From positions 6,716,501 to 6,780,500 of the forward strand of contig NZ_CP012109.1 in assembly GCF_000280925.3 (NCBI RefSeq): a stretch of 64,000 nucleotides of DNA. Reading direction: 5' to 3'. The notes beneath the pieces were generated by a model, which was given only the letters and a program-made list of their open reading frames with translations, was not told the DNA's origin and did not search any database. Shown here piece by piece: positions 63,505 to 64,000 of the stretch. Position numbers and translations under genes: made by a program. Each line of letters starts with the position of its first letter. Positions within the stretch are counted from its first letter, which is position 1. Source of the DNA: Myxococcus hansupus (GTDB lineage Bacteria; Myxococcota; Myxococcia; Myxococcales; Myxococcaceae).

Positions 63505-64000
63505 ATGCCCCGGACGACACGACCCCGGAAGGGGGCGGCTCGAAGCGCCAGGCGCACCTCCGCGGAGCGGGCACCTTCGCAGTCCCTCCAGCCTCCGTCA
63601 GAAACGCCACACCTGCCCCCCGAGGGGCCCCGCTACCTCTACGGCATCGTCCGCGACGCGGGGGACCTGGACTTCGGGCACCTGGGCGTCGGCGCCCCCG
63701 CCACCGCCGTGTACGCGGTGAAGGCCGCGGGGCTCGCGGCCCTGGTGTCCCTGGCGCCAGGATGGGTGGTGGACCCCACGCGGGCGCACCTGCTCGGGCA
63801 CCAGCGCGTCACCGAGGCCATCCTGCGGGAGCACACCCTGCTCCCGGTGGCCTTCGGCACCGTGCTGGCCTCCGAGTCCCGGGTCCATGAGCTGCTGAGC
63901 ACCGCCCACCAGGAGCTGACCCAGGTCCTGGACGCCCTGGAGGGCAAGGTGGAGCTGGGCCTCAAGGTGCTCTTCCACCGGGAGCACCTCGTCCAGCGGC
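63505..64000 (+). CDS. Gas vesicle protein GvpL/GvpF family (partial, runs off the window)
   Basis: The first 165 codons. After a basic disordered N-terminus of about 40 residues (MPRTTRPRKGAARSARR) the GvpF/L fold begins: PRYLYGIVRDAG, then AAGLAALVSLAPGW, LLGHQRVTEAILREHTLLPV, AFGTVLASESRVHELL, and EGKVELGLKVLFHREHL. These motifs are typical for GvpF/L, minor gas-vesicle assembly proteins that bind GvpA. The gene continues past base 64000. It starts right behind the response regulator, with GAGGTGAAG as its ribosome site. Confidence 0.9.
   Translation, partial: MPRTTRPRKGAARSARRTSAERAPSQSLQPPSETPHLPPEGPRYLYGIVRDAGDLDFGHLGVGAPATAVYAVKAAGLAALVSLAPGWVVDPTRAHLLGHQRVTEAILREHTLLPVAFGTVLASESRVHELLSTAHQELTQVLDALEGKVELGLKVLFHREHLVQR

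Overview
The window is GC-rich, densely coded DNA whose codons favour G or C in the third position. The gene content points to a myxobacterium of the Myxococcaceae (Myxococcus or Corallococcus type): a eukaryote-like Ser/Thr kinase, a sigma-54 enhancer-binding protein with a GAF domain, secreted repeat proteins, many paralogues, and a two-component pair inside a gas-vesicle-type cluster. The taxonomic call is inference. I see no rRNA, tRNA, CRISPR array or insertion sequence.

Layout. 1-5732: end of an FtsX-type permease gene, two paralogous methyltransferases with tandem winged-helix regions, and an ABC-2 exporter whose last gene is one of those methyltransferases. 5838-9233: PlsC-like acyltransferase, NAD-dependent epimerase and FAD monooxygenase. 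9434-15695: a three-gene block (DUF559/Vsr-like nuclease, winged-helix/Ala-Pro-rich protein, giant ATPase with an AAA and a HerA/FtsK-type domain); this is my best candidate for an undescribed, probably defensive, system. 15734-19518: a TetR-family regulator with a perfect 26-bp palindrome in front of it and no stop codon at its natural end, then pabB-pabA-pabC-type genes with tight coupling. 19655-26616: pseudouridine synthase, small membrane protein, ThrE-type exporter, DoxX protein, AI-2E-type permease, secreted nuclease-like lipoprotein and YqaA/DedA-type protein. 26840-29204: an ODP-type metallo-beta-lactamase-fold protein next to a Ser/Thr kinase, followed by noncoding 72-bp tandem repeats. 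29623-36614: MFS/LysR divergent pair with overlapping operators, TfoX-N protein with a histone-H1-like repeat tail, acyl-CoA synthetase, cysE-cysK. 36623-42540: class V aminotransferase, multi-CxxCH cytochrome, fused PxpA-PxpB plus PxpC (5-oxoprolinase), Uma2 protein.

42677-46646 holds two paralogues of an unrecognised family flanking a secreted protein. Both copies have the same promoter-like block immediately before the start codon, and the first copy carries an apparent one-base frameshift in a C run. 46662-52104 contains a GAF/sigma-54 activator, an FG-GAP secreted protein, a decayed S15-peptidase fragment, and a peroxiredoxin-ahpD operon with a sigma-54 promoter. The region upstream of that operon and the region upstream of the activator share a long two-part motif, so I infer that the activator controls ahpCD and itself. 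52234-60570 continues with Dps, aminotransferase, an exported methyltransferase coupled to an APC permease, a PAT-family MFS protein, DNA glycosylase, hemerythrin and an FAD/Rieske oxidoreductase.

60788-64000 starts a gas-vesicle-type locus running off the window: a GvpA/J-like small gene, a PAS histidine kinase, a single-domain response regulator and a GvpF/L gene, each overlapping or abutting the next. Start codons were chosen by ribosome binding site, paralogue alignment or domain start, and several differ from the longest open frame.
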